Of a stretch of DNA of 64,000 bases, positions 43,958 through 52,032 are shown one piece after another (the stretch's first letter is position 1; each line of letters begins with the position of its first letter). The stretch comes from Actinopolymorpha pittospori (GTDB taxonomy: Bacteria; Actinomycetota; Actinomycetes; Propionibacteriales; Actinopolymorphaceae). The notes under the pieces are model-generated. The model was not told the DNA's origin, did no database searches, and saw nothing but the letters and a program-made list of their open reading frames with translations. The position numbers were made by a program, and so were the translations under genes. The stretch spans positions 10,134,717-10,198,716 of the forward strand of contig NZ_JADBEM010000001.1 in assembly GCF_014873875.1 (NCBI RefSeq), given 5' to 3'.

Positions 43958-44620
43958 TCAGGTGGTCGAACTCGGGGAGCCGACAGAGATCGTCAGGTGA
44001 CAGACCACGTGCGGCACCTCGGAACCGACCGCGGCCCACGCGTCCGCGGCGGTGGCGAGGACGTCGGCGAGATCACCGGAGAGCCGGGTCGCGTAGTGCG
44101 CCGCCCGCGCGGCCGTTCCCCGCTGCTGGGCGCGCTCGATCGCGCCCTCGATGTGCCGCATGTGCGAGCCGCCTGACGAGCCGCCGTCCAGCAGCGGATA
44201 CAGCGACCACTGCGCGACCGCGGGCACCCCGGTCGCCGGAACGTCGACCGGAGCCGGCGCGGGGAGACCGGTCACCGAGAGGTCGCAGGTCGCCTCCCCC
44301 GGGCAGCCGCGGGACAGCAGCACGTGGGCCACGACGTGGCCGGTGCGGGTACGTCGGGCAGCGGCCGAGATCACGGCGGCGAGGTAGCGGACGAGACGTT
44401 CCTCCGCGGGATCCTCCGCCGACCCCACGTAGGTGCTCACGTCGTCGGTCTCGACGACGAGCCGGTCGGTGAGACCCGCGTCGGCGACCTCGGCCAGCGC
44501 ACCGAGGATGACCTCGACGAAGTCGTCGCAGTGCGGGTGCAGGCTGAAGCGCATCCCGATACCCAGCTCACCCGGCGTGGCGACGGGTAGGGCCGACTCG
44601 GCGGTGTGCTGTGTGTCCAT
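43958..44620 (-). CDS. ykoF: YkoF-like thiamine/HMP-binding protein
   Basis: The 220-residue protein contains two ferredoxin-like repeats typical of YkoF: GMRFSLHPHCDDFVEVILGALAEV ... LVVETDDVSTYVGS, and VAQWSLYPLLDGGSSGGSHMRHIEGAIERAQQRG ... HYATRLSGDLADVLATAADAWA. B. subtilis YkoF binds thiamine and is linked to HMP/thiamine uptake. Control by the TPP riboswitch directly upstream supports the assignment. The ATG at 44620 has GAGG 6 bases upstream. The companion transporter genes ykoEDC are not adjacent. Confidence 0.9.
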   Translation of the reverse strand: MDTQHTAESALPVATPGELGIGMRFSLHPHCDDFVEVILGALAEVADAGLTDRLVVETDDVSTYVGSAEDPAEERLVRYLAAVISAAARRTRTGHVVAHVLLSRGCPGEATCDLSVTGLPAPAPVDVPATGVPAVAQWSLYPLLDGGSSGGSHMRHIEGAIERAQQRGTAARAAHYATRLSGDLADVLATAADAWAAVGSEVPHVVCHLTISVGSPSSTT

Positions 44621-44686
44621 CGTCATCCTCGCTCGAACTCGATCGGACCGGGATGGTCGAGACGCGACGCGTGTGACGACACGTGC

Positions 44687-44778
44687 CCAGCTCCCTACGC
44701 CGGTACGAACCGGATCAGGTAAACGGGTCTGCGGACAGGCCGCACTCTCAGCGCCGGAGCGCTCCCCGGGGGACCTGG
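44687..44778 (-). promoter_or_regulatory. TPP (thiamine pyrophosphate) riboswitch
   Basis: Read on the minus strand this contains the Thi-box core in order: GGGGAGC, GCTGAGAG, GACCC, ACCTGATCCGG and ACCGGCGTAGGGA. A P1 stem closes it: CCAGGTCCC (44778-44770) with GGGAGCTGG (44695-44687), one mismatch. It ends 66 nt before the ykoF start and should repress ykoF when thiamine pyrophosphate is abundant. Confidence 0.95.
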
Positions 44779-45473
44779 CCAACATACGACCCGTCGCCGC
44801 TGACCCGCGCACCGACCCCGCCGACCCACCTCCACGCAGGGCACCGACGCGCGGACTCTCTGCTAGCTTCGCCCGGCAGTCAGCCGACACGGAAGGATGC
44901 TCAGATGAGCGCGCAGCGCAGGTTCGCCGAAGTGGAACACCTCGCCGCAAGGAGGTACGAAGAAGGGCGTCTACCGTCTCCTCCTCGACGACGACTCCTC
45001 GGTCATCGTCTACAGCTGGGACACCGGCGAGAACTGCGGCGCGACGTTGGAGTCCCGGCTTCAGGAGAATCCGCAGGCGTCGAGAGCGATCTTGGCGCGT
45101 CTTGGTGAGTCGCTCGGCGTGATGCACGAGTGCGCGGCACCGACCTTCGGCAAGGTCGCGTTGGTCGACCGGGGCGGGCGTTCGCGGGGCGGCTCCTGCG
45201 AGGAGGTCGTCCTCAGGGGTGCGGTCGACGACCTCGCCGAGGCCGCCTCCCGCGGCCGGTGGATGGCCGGTGCCATGGACGAGTTGGACGACGTCCTCCA
45301 CAACCTGGCCGCCGAGGTACGTCCGCGTTCACGTTATGGCCTCATCCACGGCGAGCTCGGCCCGGACCACGTGCTGGTGGACAGGCAGGGCGAGCCGGTT
45401 CTCATCGACATCGAAAGGTCTTTAATAGTTGAATTTGAGTTGTCATTAGCTGTCGCTAGTTTATAGTAGTGAC

Positions 45474-46043
45474 GTGAACTTGAAGGAATGGGCGACTTCG
45501 CAGGGCGTCAGCTACGCCACTGCACTGCGGTGGTACAAGGCTGGGAAGTTGCCCGTTCCGGCGTACCAGGCGGGGCGGTTGATCGTCATCGGTGAGCCTG
45601 GAGTCGCTGCACCTGGGACCGTGGCCGTCTATGCCCGTGTCTCTTCAAGCGACCAGAGCGCCGACCTCGACCGGCAGGTAGCTTGGGTGTCGGCGTGGGC
45701 CACGACCAACGGCTACCAGGTCGGCAAGATCGTGACCGAGGTCGGGTCCGCGATCAACGGGGACCGTCGGAAGTTCCTCGCGCTGCTCCGTGATCCCTCA
45801 GTTTCGACAATCATCGTTGAGCACCGTGACCGCTTCGCCCGCTTCGGTGCCGAATACGTGGAGGCCGCGCTGGCGGCATCAGGGCGCCGTCTGGTCGTGG
45901 TGGACCCGTCTGGGGTTGAGGAGGATCTGGTTCGGGACGTGACCGAGATCCTGACCTCATTGTGCGCGCGGCTCTACGGTCGCCGCGGCGCCGCCAACCG
46001 CGCGGCTCGTGCGGTTGTCGCCCTCTGCGAGGACCCGGCGTGA
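45474..46043 (+). CDS. tnpA: IS607-type serine recombinase TnpA
   Basis: The 189-residue protein has a MerR-like helix-turn-helix at the N-terminus (LKEWATSQGVSYATALRWYKAGKLPVPAYQAGRLIVI) and a resolvase-like catalytic domain with the Ser nucleophile in VAVYARVSSSDQSADLDRQ. IVEHRDRFARFGAEYVEAAL is also typical. It is the transposase of the element. Its stop overlaps the tnpB start. Confidence 0.93.
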   Translation: MNLKEWATSQGVSYATALRWYKAGKLPVPAYQAGRLIVIGEPGVAAPGTVAVYARVSSSDQSADLDRQVAWVSAWATTNGYQVGKIVTEVGSAINGDRRKFLALLRDPSVSTIIVEHRDRFARFGAEYVEAALAASGRRLVVVDPSGVEEDLVRDVTEILTSLCARLYGRRGAANRAARAVVALCEDPA

Positions 46044-47380
46044 GGCTGCTCGCCTACAAGTACGCACTCGACCCGACGCCACGTCAGGCCCGATACATAG
46101 CTGGGCACTGCGCGGCCGCGCGTCGCGCGTTCAACTGGGGTCTTGGCCGGGTGAAGGCGAATCTGGACCAGCGGGCAGCCGAACGCACCTACGGCATCCC
46201 TGAGGAGTTACTGACCCCTCGTCTCAACTGGTCGTTGTACACGCTACGTAAGGACTGGAACCAGGCCAAGAACGACGAAGCGCCATGGTGGGCCGAGTAC
46301 TCCAAAGAGTCGTACTCCTCCGGGCTCGATGCTCTGGCGCGTGCCTTGAAGAACTGGGGCGCGTCCCGCACCGGCAAGCGCAACGGTGCCCGCGTCGGGT
46401 TCCCGCGGTTCAAGTCCAAGCGACGCGCGGTGCAGTCATGCCGGTTCACCACCGGAACCATCCGCTGTGAACAGCGGCACGCCGTACTGCCGCGCATCGG
46501 GCGGGTGAAGCTGCACGAGCACCCGGCCAAGTTGCTCGACGCGCTGAGGGAAGGGTCGGCGCGCATCATCTGCGCCACGATCCGTTTCGAACGTGGCCGC
46601 TGGTTCGTGTCCTTCACCGTGGAACAGTCGCTTCCCGAACTCACACCCACTCGGCCCGATGCGGCTGTCGGCGTGGATCTTGGTATCAAGACCCTCGCGA
46701 CCATCTCCGAAGGCCCACCCGTTGAGAACCCGCGTCACTACATCCAGGCCCAGCAGAAGCTGGCTCGCCTGTCGCGGCGCGTGTCCCGCCGTCGCGGTCC
46801 GGACCGGCGTACTGGCCAGGCCGCATCGAAGCGGTGGCAGCGCGCCAACGCCCAGCGCAACCGGGTGCATCACCGTGTCGCTGACCAGCGGCGCGACGCC
46901 ATACACAAGCTGACCACCCGGCTCGCGTCCACCTACGCCACGGTCGTGGTCGAAGACCTGAATGTCACCGGCATGCTGTCCAACCGCAAACTCGCCCGTC
47001 ATATCGCTGACGCCGGGTTCGGTGACTTCCGGCGCCAACTGGAATACAAGGCCGAACGGTTCGGCGGCCGGGTAATCGTGGCGGACAGGTGGTTCCCCTC
47101 AAGCAAGACATGTTCGGGCTGCGGAACAGTGAAAGCCAAGCTGCTCCTGTCCGAACGCGACTACGTCTGTAACACCTGCGATCTGATCATGGACCGCGAC
47201 AAGAACGCGGCCAGGAACCTCGCCGCGCTGGCAGTCGCCGCGAGTAGTGCGGAGACACAAAACGGACGCGGAGCCGACCAGAAGACCCGGATTACCGGGC
47301 AGGTGGCCGAGAAACGTCAACCGGGCACGGCATCTACCGGTAAGACCCGGACTCCTTTACCAGAAGGTGCAGGTGTATAG
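46040..47380 (+). CDS. tnpB: TnpB RNA-guided nuclease (OrfB family)
   Basis: The 446-residue TnpB is apparently complete: N-terminal YALDPTPRQARYIAGHCAAARRAFNW, RuvC residues Asp213 (VGVDLGIKT), Glu305 (VVVEDLNVTGM) and Asp387 (DRDKNAARN), and a zinc ribbon Cys358/361/377/380. TnpB proteins of this family are RNA-guided DNA nucleases, ancestors of Cas12, which cut at the vacated donor site. The GTG start overlaps the tnpA stop. Nothing in the sequence suggests inactivation. Confidence 0.93.
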   Translation: MRLLAYKYALDPTPRQARYIAGHCAAARRAFNWGLGRVKANLDQRAAERTYGIPEELLTPRLNWSLYTLRKDWNQAKNDEAPWWAEYSKESYSSGLDALARALKNWGASRTGKRNGARVGFPRFKSKRRAVQSCRFTTGTIRCEQRHAVLPRIGRVKLHEHPAKLLDALREGSARIICATIRFERGRWFVSFTVEQSLPELTPTRPDAAVGVDLGIKTLATISEGPPVENPRHYIQAQQKLARLSRRVSRRRGPDRRTGQAASKRWQRANAQRNRVHHRVADQRRDAIHKLTTRLASTYATVVVEDLNVTGMLSNRKLARHIADAGFGDFRRQLEYKAERFGGRVIVADRWFPSSKTCSGCGTVKAKLLLSERDYVCNTCDLIMDRDKNAARNLAALAVAASSAETQNGRGADQKTRITGQVAEKRQPGTASTGKTRTPLPEGAGV

Positions 47381-47404
47381 CTAATGACTACTCACTTGCA
47401 ACGG
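47260..47404 (+). ncRNA. Putative omega RNA (TnpB guide RNA) region at right end of IS607 element
   Basis: In TnpB elements the guide RNA spans the 3' end of tnpB and the right end, with the guide copied from flanking DNA beyond the insertion. Here that would include the last 120 bp of tnpB and the short right end, containing a GGTAAGACCCGG/CCTTTACC pairing around 47339-47361. The guide would be the phosphotransferase sequence from 47405. The position is inferred from family organisation, not from a recognised RNA consensus. Confidence 0.45.
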
Positions 47405-47635
47405 CTGATGTACTTCGACGTCGAGTGGGAGCACGTGTTTCTGCGACTGCGTTTCGACGAGCACTACGACGTGCTGCGCCGGCGTGAACTCGACGAGCAT
47501 CGCCTGAGGTTCTACCGACTCGCGATGCACATCTCGCTCGTGGCGAAACCGCTGGTCATCCTGGACGGCGACTTCCCGGATCGCCAGGGCATGCTCGACA
47601 TCGCGGAGCACAACCTCGGGCAGGCGCTGACCTTC

Positions 47636-48128
47636 CTACGCTGAGTTCGACTCGGGTGCGGGCGGCTCGTCGGGGATGGGCAGCCAGAGGCGCACCTCGT
47701 CGTAGCGCACGTCGCCGTGGTCGTGGAAACCGTCCGGGAGTCTTCCCCAGACCCGAAAACCGAGCCCGACGTAGGCATCCTCGGCGTGGGTCCCACCTCG
47801 GCAACCGATCTCGAGGATCGAACAGCCCCAGCCACGCACGTACTGGCTGGCCGCATCGAGGATCCGTCGGGCGAGTCCGGTCCCCCGCGATGACGAAGCC
47901 ACCGATCTCGGCGCGGTGCCGACACATTCGATGCTGCTGCCTGGTCAGGGTGCAGTTGCCGACGACCTCACCGTCGTCCCGCACGGCTACCAGCATCACG
48001 GTCTCGTCGTGGTTCTGGTCGGCGAGGGAGGGCTCGACGATCGCCGCGGTCTGCTCGAACGTGCTCTGGGCGAAGCAGTTCCGTCGCAGGCTCTCCGTGT
48101 CCTCTTCTCGCACCGGTCGGATGATCAT
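47636..48128 (-). pseudogene. GNAT acetyltransferase, frameshifted in a run of five C (G on coding strand)
   Basis: The N-terminal part (MIIRPVREEDTESLRRNCFAQ to RAEIGGFVIA) and the C-terminal part (GTGLARRILDAASQYVRGWGCSILEIGCRGGTHAEDAYVGLGFRVWG) are in different frames. They meet at CCCCC 47882-47886. Changing the run length by one base rejoins them into one GNAT of about 160 residues with the acetyl-CoA loop GTGLAR. It is a homopolymer indel like that at 21.2 kb. Confidence 0.8.
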
Positions 48129-48249
48129 CACCTGACCCTAGTACTCCGGCCGGCCAGAGCCTGCTAATCCAGCTGGCCAGCCGCGCGACGGTGGGGCGCG
48201 CGTCGTAGGATCCACCGTTGCTGGTCGACGGAGCACTTGGGAGACGAAC

Positions 48250-48615
48250 GTGGAACGACCCGACGACCGCGTGCCATCCGTCCTGCGCTTCACCACGGAA
48301 CTCATCGCCTGGGTAGCTACCCCGTGGGCCCTGTTCAGCCACTCATGGCTGCTCGCTGTCGTGGCGGTGGTGGTGCTCATCGGCCTTCCGACCATCTTCG
48401 CCACTCCGGGAGACAAGAGGCAGGTGATCATCCCGGTCCCGGGAGCCGTCACGTTCCTGCTCGTGCTGATCCAGCTCGCCGCGGCCGTGACTTTCGCGTG
48501 GGTAGCATGGCCCACCCCGGTGGCAGTCCTCGTGTCCGCCCTCGCTGCCGCCACCCTCGTCACGGAGCGCCAACGTTGGCGATGGCTGGTCTCCAAGGAT
48601 CGACAGATCGCCTGA
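48250..48615 (+). CDS. Small integral membrane protein
   Basis: The 121-residue protein has four hydrophobic segments (FTTELIAWVATPWALFS, WLLAVVAVVVLIGLPTIF, IIPVPGAVTFLLVLIQLAAAVTFAWVAW, PVAVLVSALAAATLV) and the motif IFATPGDKRQVIIPVPG. It looks like a conserved actinobacterial membrane family without known function. GTG 48250 follows GGGAG. Confidence 0.65.
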   Translation: MERPDDRVPSVLRFTTELIAWVATPWALFSHSWLLAVVAVVVLIGLPTIFATPGDKRQVIIPVPGAVTFLLVLIQLAAAVTFAWVAWPTPVAVLVSALAAATLVTERQRWRWLVSKDRQIA

Positions 48616-48869
48616 ACAGCTCCTCCTGCGACCACGATCAGGCAGGTTCGAGGAGCAGCGGTTTGCTCAGCGTGGCATCGGTGACGCCCAGGCCGGCCAG
48701 AGCCATCCGCACCAAGATGGCCATGCCGCAGCGTCGACCATCGCCTTGCGTCCCTGCTCCCTGCCGCCGTCTCACCTGTCAAGAGGGTGTTGCGAGCGGA
48801 CCTCGACCCAGGACACACTATGTCCACATATCAAGAGGATTCGTCTCACTATGTAAAACGAGGTGGAGC

Positions 48870-49847
48870 GTGAGGGACGCGGAGCCCAGCGGTGGCGAGG
48901 ACGTCGACGTCGTGGTGATCGGCGGGAGTTTCGCCGGACTGCAGGCCGCCCTCACTCTCGGCCGCGCGTGCCGCCGGGTTGTCGTCCTCGACGACGGACG
49001 CCCGCGAAACGCGCGCGCCTCCCACGTCCACAACTTCCTCGGCCACCACGATCCCGCGCCCGCTGTACTCCAGGAAGCTGCTCGTACCCACGTCGGGGAC
49101 TACGACGTGTCTCTCGAGAGCGATCGAGTGGCCAGGGTCGAGCCGGCGGCCACGGATCGTCTCACGGTGACGTCCCAGGACGGCCGGACCTGGCAGACCC
49201 GAGCCCTGCTGCTGGCGACTGGTCTGGACGACGAACTTCCCGACGTTCCCGGGGTGAGCGACCTGTGGGGCGAGGACGTCGTGGCGTGCCCGCACTGTCA
49301 CGGCTGGGAGGTTCGCGATGAACCGCTCGCACAACTAGGATTCCGCGGCATGCCGGCACGAGGGGTCGAGCGCGCGCTGTTGCTGAGTCGATGGAGCCAG
49401 GACGTCGTACTCCTGACCGACGGCGACGAGCTCGACACCACGCACCATGCCCGCCTGCGCGCAGCCGGCGTCACGGTGGACACGCGGCGCGTCCGCAGGC
49501 TGGTCCACGAGGACGGCCGCCTTCAGACCGTCGAGTTCGCCGAGGGCACCGCCCTCCCCCGGCGCGCCGTCTTCGTCGTCACCCGTCAGCACCAGCAGAC
49601 CGATCTTGCCCGGCTGCTCGGCTGCGACCACGTGGAGGACGGCCCGGCCGCCTGCGCGGTCGTCACCGACGCGAAGGGCCGTACCAGCGTGCGCGGCGTC
49701 TGGGCGGCCGGCACGACGACCCAACCCGCCCTGTTGGCGATCGGCGCGGCCGGGCACGCCAGCACCGTCGCCGTCGCGCTCAACAACGACCTGCTGGAAC
49801 AGGACCTCCAGGCCGCGACCTCCGCGGCCGATCGCGTGCGGCCCTGA
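48870..49847 (+). CDS. Thioredoxin-reductase-like FAD oxidoreductase with CPHC site
   Basis: The 325-residue protein has an FAD-binding VVVIGGSFAGLQAALTLGRA and the redox pair in DVVACPHCHGWEVRD. A standard NADPH-binding GxGxxA is not obvious after it (LGFRGMPARGVERALLLSRW). The C-terminal FAD motif is RGVWAAGTTT. This GliT/HlmI-like branch includes dithiol oxidases and uncharacterised actinobacterial enzymes rather than true TrxB. GTG 48870 follows GAGGTGGAG. The 254-bp region upstream has two copies of CACTATGT near the start, possibly regulator sites. Confidence 0.85.
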   Translation: MRDAEPSGGEDVDVVVIGGSFAGLQAALTLGRACRRVVVLDDGRPRNARASHVHNFLGHHDPAPAVLQEAARTHVGDYDVSLESDRVARVEPAATDRLTVTSQDGRTWQTRALLLATGLDDELPDVPGVSDLWGEDVVACPHCHGWEVRDEPLAQLGFRGMPARGVERALLLSRWSQDVVLLTDGDELDTTHHARLRAAGVTVDTRRVRRLVHEDGRLQTVEFAEGTALPRRAVFVVTRQHQQTDLARLLGCDHVEDGPAACAVVTDAKGRTSVRGVWAAGTTTQPALLAIGAAGHASTVAVALNNDLLEQDLQAATSAADRVRP

Positions 49848-49872
49848 CGTGTGTGCGCGCGGATCGTCGGCC

Positions 49873-50505
49873 TCAGCGGCGAAGTGACTGGTCGGCGACG
49901 GCTTCTGGGCGACCGCGATGCCGTTCCCACTCCGGAGCGAGGACGGACATCACGACGTCGTTCACCCACGCGCCGTCGTAGAGAAGGACGTCCCGCTGGA
50001 CGCCCTCCGCGACGAAGCCGACCTTCTCATACACCCGGCGCGCCCGCGGGTTGAACTCGAACACCGTCAGCGAGATCCGGTGCAGGCCGAGCCGCTCGAA
50101 CCCGTGGCCCACCATCAGTCTCATCGCCTCGGTACCCAGGCCACGATCCTGGCCCGCGGACGCGAGAGCGATGCGGAGATTGCAACTGCGGTTGAGGCGG
50201 TCCCGCTCGTTGAGCACCACCTCGCCCACACAGCCATCACTGGCCTGGTCGACGACGGCGAGGTCGAGCCGGTCCGGCTGATCGTTGCGGGTGTCGTACC
50301 AATTCCGCATCCGTTGCTCGGCGACGTCGTTCCAGGGGGCCGCAGCGGAACGGCTGACGCTTCCCGTGAGCCGGGCGACCTCAGGATCCTGGAGGAGCGC
50401 CCGCAGGGCGGGCAGATCCTCGTCCAGTCGGAACGGTCGCAGTGTCACCTTCTCGCCGACCAAGGTGGGCTTCGTCGAGAAACTCGCGGCTGCGTCATCG
50501 GTCAC
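49873..50505 (-). CDS. GNAT acetyltransferase, RimJ/RimL type
   Basis: The 210-residue protein has LVGEKVTLRPFRLDEDLPALRALLQDPEVARLTG at the front, VGEVVLNERDRLNRSCNLRIAL, then QDRGLGTEAMRLMVGHGFERLGLHRISLTVFEFNPRARRVYEKVGFVAEG, all standard for the family. The start at GTG 50505 is a guess, since the frame is open further upstream without a clear ribosome binding site. Confidence 0.87.
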   Translation of the reverse strand: MTDDAAASFSTKPTLVGEKVTLRPFRLDEDLPALRALLQDPEVARLTGSVSRSAAAPWNDVAEQRMRNWYDTRNDQPDRLDLAVVDQASDGCVGEVVLNERDRLNRSCNLRIALASAGQDRGLGTEAMRLMVGHGFERLGLHRISLTVFEFNPRARRVYEKVGFVAEGVQRDVLLYDGAWVNDVVMSVLAPEWERHRGRPEAVADQSLRR

Positions 50506-50561
50506 CGGCTGATTGTCGAGGCGCCCGTACGGTCGCGGCAATCGACTTTCGGCACCCGGTT

Positions 50562-51398
50562 TCAGGCCGGATGCTGCTGGCTGAGCCAGTGGGCGACGCC
50601 GTCCTCGTCGTTGCTGTCGATCACCCCGGTGGCCGCAGCCGTCACCGCCGGGCTCGCGTTGCGCACCGCGTAGGACTCGTCGGCGATGTGGAAGAGCGGG
50701 AGATCGTTGTGGTTGTCGCCGAAGCACACGAGCCTGGTCGCACCGATCGACTCGCGAACCGCTTGAACCGCGGTCGCCTTCGTCGCCCCGAGGGGAGTGA
50801 TCTCGAGCCAGGTGTCAGTCGGGTAGTAGGTGTCGACCTGGACGTTCGCGGTGCAGGCCGAGGTCACCTCCACGGGCAGGGCGGCGGCGAGTTCGGCGAT
50901 CGGCTCGGCGGCACCGATGATCGAGATGTAGAAGACGTTCCGGGTTGGAAGCTCGTCCCATCCGGTCCTTGGCGACAGGCGCGGATCGCCGGGCCGGTCA
51001 CGCAGGTAGTTGCGAATGCCCAGGCTCAGCTGGTCGGCGACCCAACACACGTGATCGGCTTCGTGTTCGTAGTGGTAGACGAGCGGAGGAAGACCAAGCC
51101 GTCGGCAGTGCGTGATGACGGCTTCCGCGGTCGAGGCCTCGAGGTAGCGGCTGTCGATGACCTTTCCGGTCGTCGCCTCGACGGTGAACGCGCCGTTGTA
51201 GACGATCACCGGCAGCCGAAACCGACACTGCGCGAGAATACGGACCGCCGTCGAGTACGACCGGGCAGTCGCGTAGGTCAGGGGAAGCGCCTGATCCTCG
51301 ATGAGACGGTTGACGGTGTGCGCGGTGAACGGGCTCAACGTCCCCGCCGAGGTGAGGAGGGTTCCGTCCAGGTCCGTGACGTAGAGAGTCTTCGTCAT
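50562..51398 (-). CDS. Cof-type HAD-superfamily phosphatase
   Basis: The 278-residue hydrolase has HAD motif I YVTDLDGTLL (Asp nucleophile and second Asp), a C2-type cap, LEITPLGATKATAVQAV with the motif-III Lys, and motif IV VCFGDNHNDLPLFHIAD. It probably dephosphorylates sugar phosphates or flavin precursors. ATG 51398 has GGAGGAG upstream. It is divergent from the Nudix gene at 51486. Confidence 0.92.
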   Translation of the reverse strand: MTKTLYVTDLDGTLLTSAGTLSPFTAHTVNRLIEDQALPLTYATARSYSTAVRILAQCRFRLPVIVYNGAFTVEATTGKVIDSRYLEASTAEAVITHCRRLGLPPLVYHYEHEADHVCWVADQLSLGIRNYLRDRPGDPRLSPRTGWDELPTRNVFYISIIGAAEPIAELAAALPVEVTSACTANVQVDTYYPTDTWLEITPLGATKATAVQAVRESIGATRLVCFGDNHNDLPLFHIADESYAVRNASPAVTAAATGVIDSNDEDGVAHWLSQQHPA

Positions 51399-51485
51399 GA
51401 GCCTGCTCCTCCTGGCCACCGGGTTCACCAGACGCCGACATCGACGCCCGCCGGGCCGATCGTAGCCCCCACGTACTGTGGCACC

Positions 51486-52019
51486 GTGACGACGACCGAG
51501 CCGATCGAGCCGACAGACTTCCGATGGACGCTCCCGCGTAAGCGGATGGCAGCGGGCGCGCTCCTCTTCGACGAGGACGGCCGGATCCTGCTCGTCGAGC
51601 CGACCTACAAGCCGTACTGGGAGATCCCGGGCGGCGTGGTCGAAGCCGACGAGTCGCCCCACACCGCGGCATGCCGCGAGCTGAAGGAGGAGTTGGGACT
51701 GGTGCGCTCCCTGCTCCCACTCCTGACGGTCGACTGGGTGCCACCTCACGATGGCCGTCCCGAGGCGATGTTGTTCGTCTTCGACGGAGGTGAGATGTCG
51801 GCGGAGGAGATCGCCGGGATCACAGTCCCGTCAGAGGAACTCCACGGCTGGAGGTTCTGCACTCCCGCAGAGGCCGCGCAGCTACTGAAACCCGCGCAGG
51901 GTCGCCGGGTGGCCGCGTCCCTGGACGCGCGCGCGGCCAACGAAGTCGTCTACCTCGAGAACGCGTCCACCCTCGACTCACCCGGCCAGCAAGCAGAACC
52001 CCTCGGGCCGAAGCGGTGA
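51486..52019 (+). CDS. Nudix hydrolase
   Basis: The 177-residue protein has a Nudix box GGVVEADESPHTAACRELKEELGL with all key residues. The GTG 51486 sits 87 bp from the divergent phosphatase start. The C-terminus after residue 150 is a short disordered tail. Substrate unknown. Confidence 0.9.
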   Translation: MTTTEPIEPTDFRWTLPRKRMAAGALLFDEDGRILLVEPTYKPYWEIPGGVVEADESPHTAACRELKEELGLVRSLLPLLTVDWVPPHDGRPEAMLFVFDGGEMSAEEIAGITVPSEELHGWRFCTPAEAAQLLKPAQGRRVAASLDARAANEVVYLENASTLDSPGQQAEPLGPKR

Positions 52020-52032
52020 ACGGATCCACGCC

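Larger units (their letters stand above)
45418..47403. mobile_element. IS607-family insertion sequence carrying tnpA and tnpB
   Basis: The roughly 2-kb element lies between GG at 45417-45418 and GG at 47403-47404 within a phosphotransferase gene, with no target duplication. This is the expected outcome of IS607 serine-recombinase insertion at a GG core. The ends are distinctly A+T-rich compared with the genome (for example tttaatagttgaatttgag at the left). Both genes run left to right and appear intact. Exact ends are inferred from restoration of the host frame. Confidence 0.85.
44905..47644 (+). pseudogene. APH-fold phosphotransferase gene split by IS607-family element
   Basis: The ATG 44905 (GGAAGGA upstream) starts a kinase-like gene. 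A +1 shift near 44958-44966 moves reading to KGVYRLLLDDDSSVIVYSWDTGENC. The text then jumps to TLESRLQENPQASRAILARLGESLGVMH, so a segment usual in the N-lobe seems missing. The catalytic loop LIHGELGPDHVLVDRQGEPVLIDIE is interrupted at 45417-45418 by the insertion. The tail LMYFDVEWEHVFLRLRFDEHYDVLRRRELD resumes at 47405 and ends at 47644. Joining the flanks at GG restores frame (IDIE-R-LMYFDVEWEH). Confidence 0.85.

Noticed and set aside
48616..48760. Short minus-strand frame MAILVRMALAGLGVTDATLSKPLL as a small gene
   Set aside because: It is only 28 codons with no ribosome binding site or recognised family; possibly a gene remnant but not supportable.
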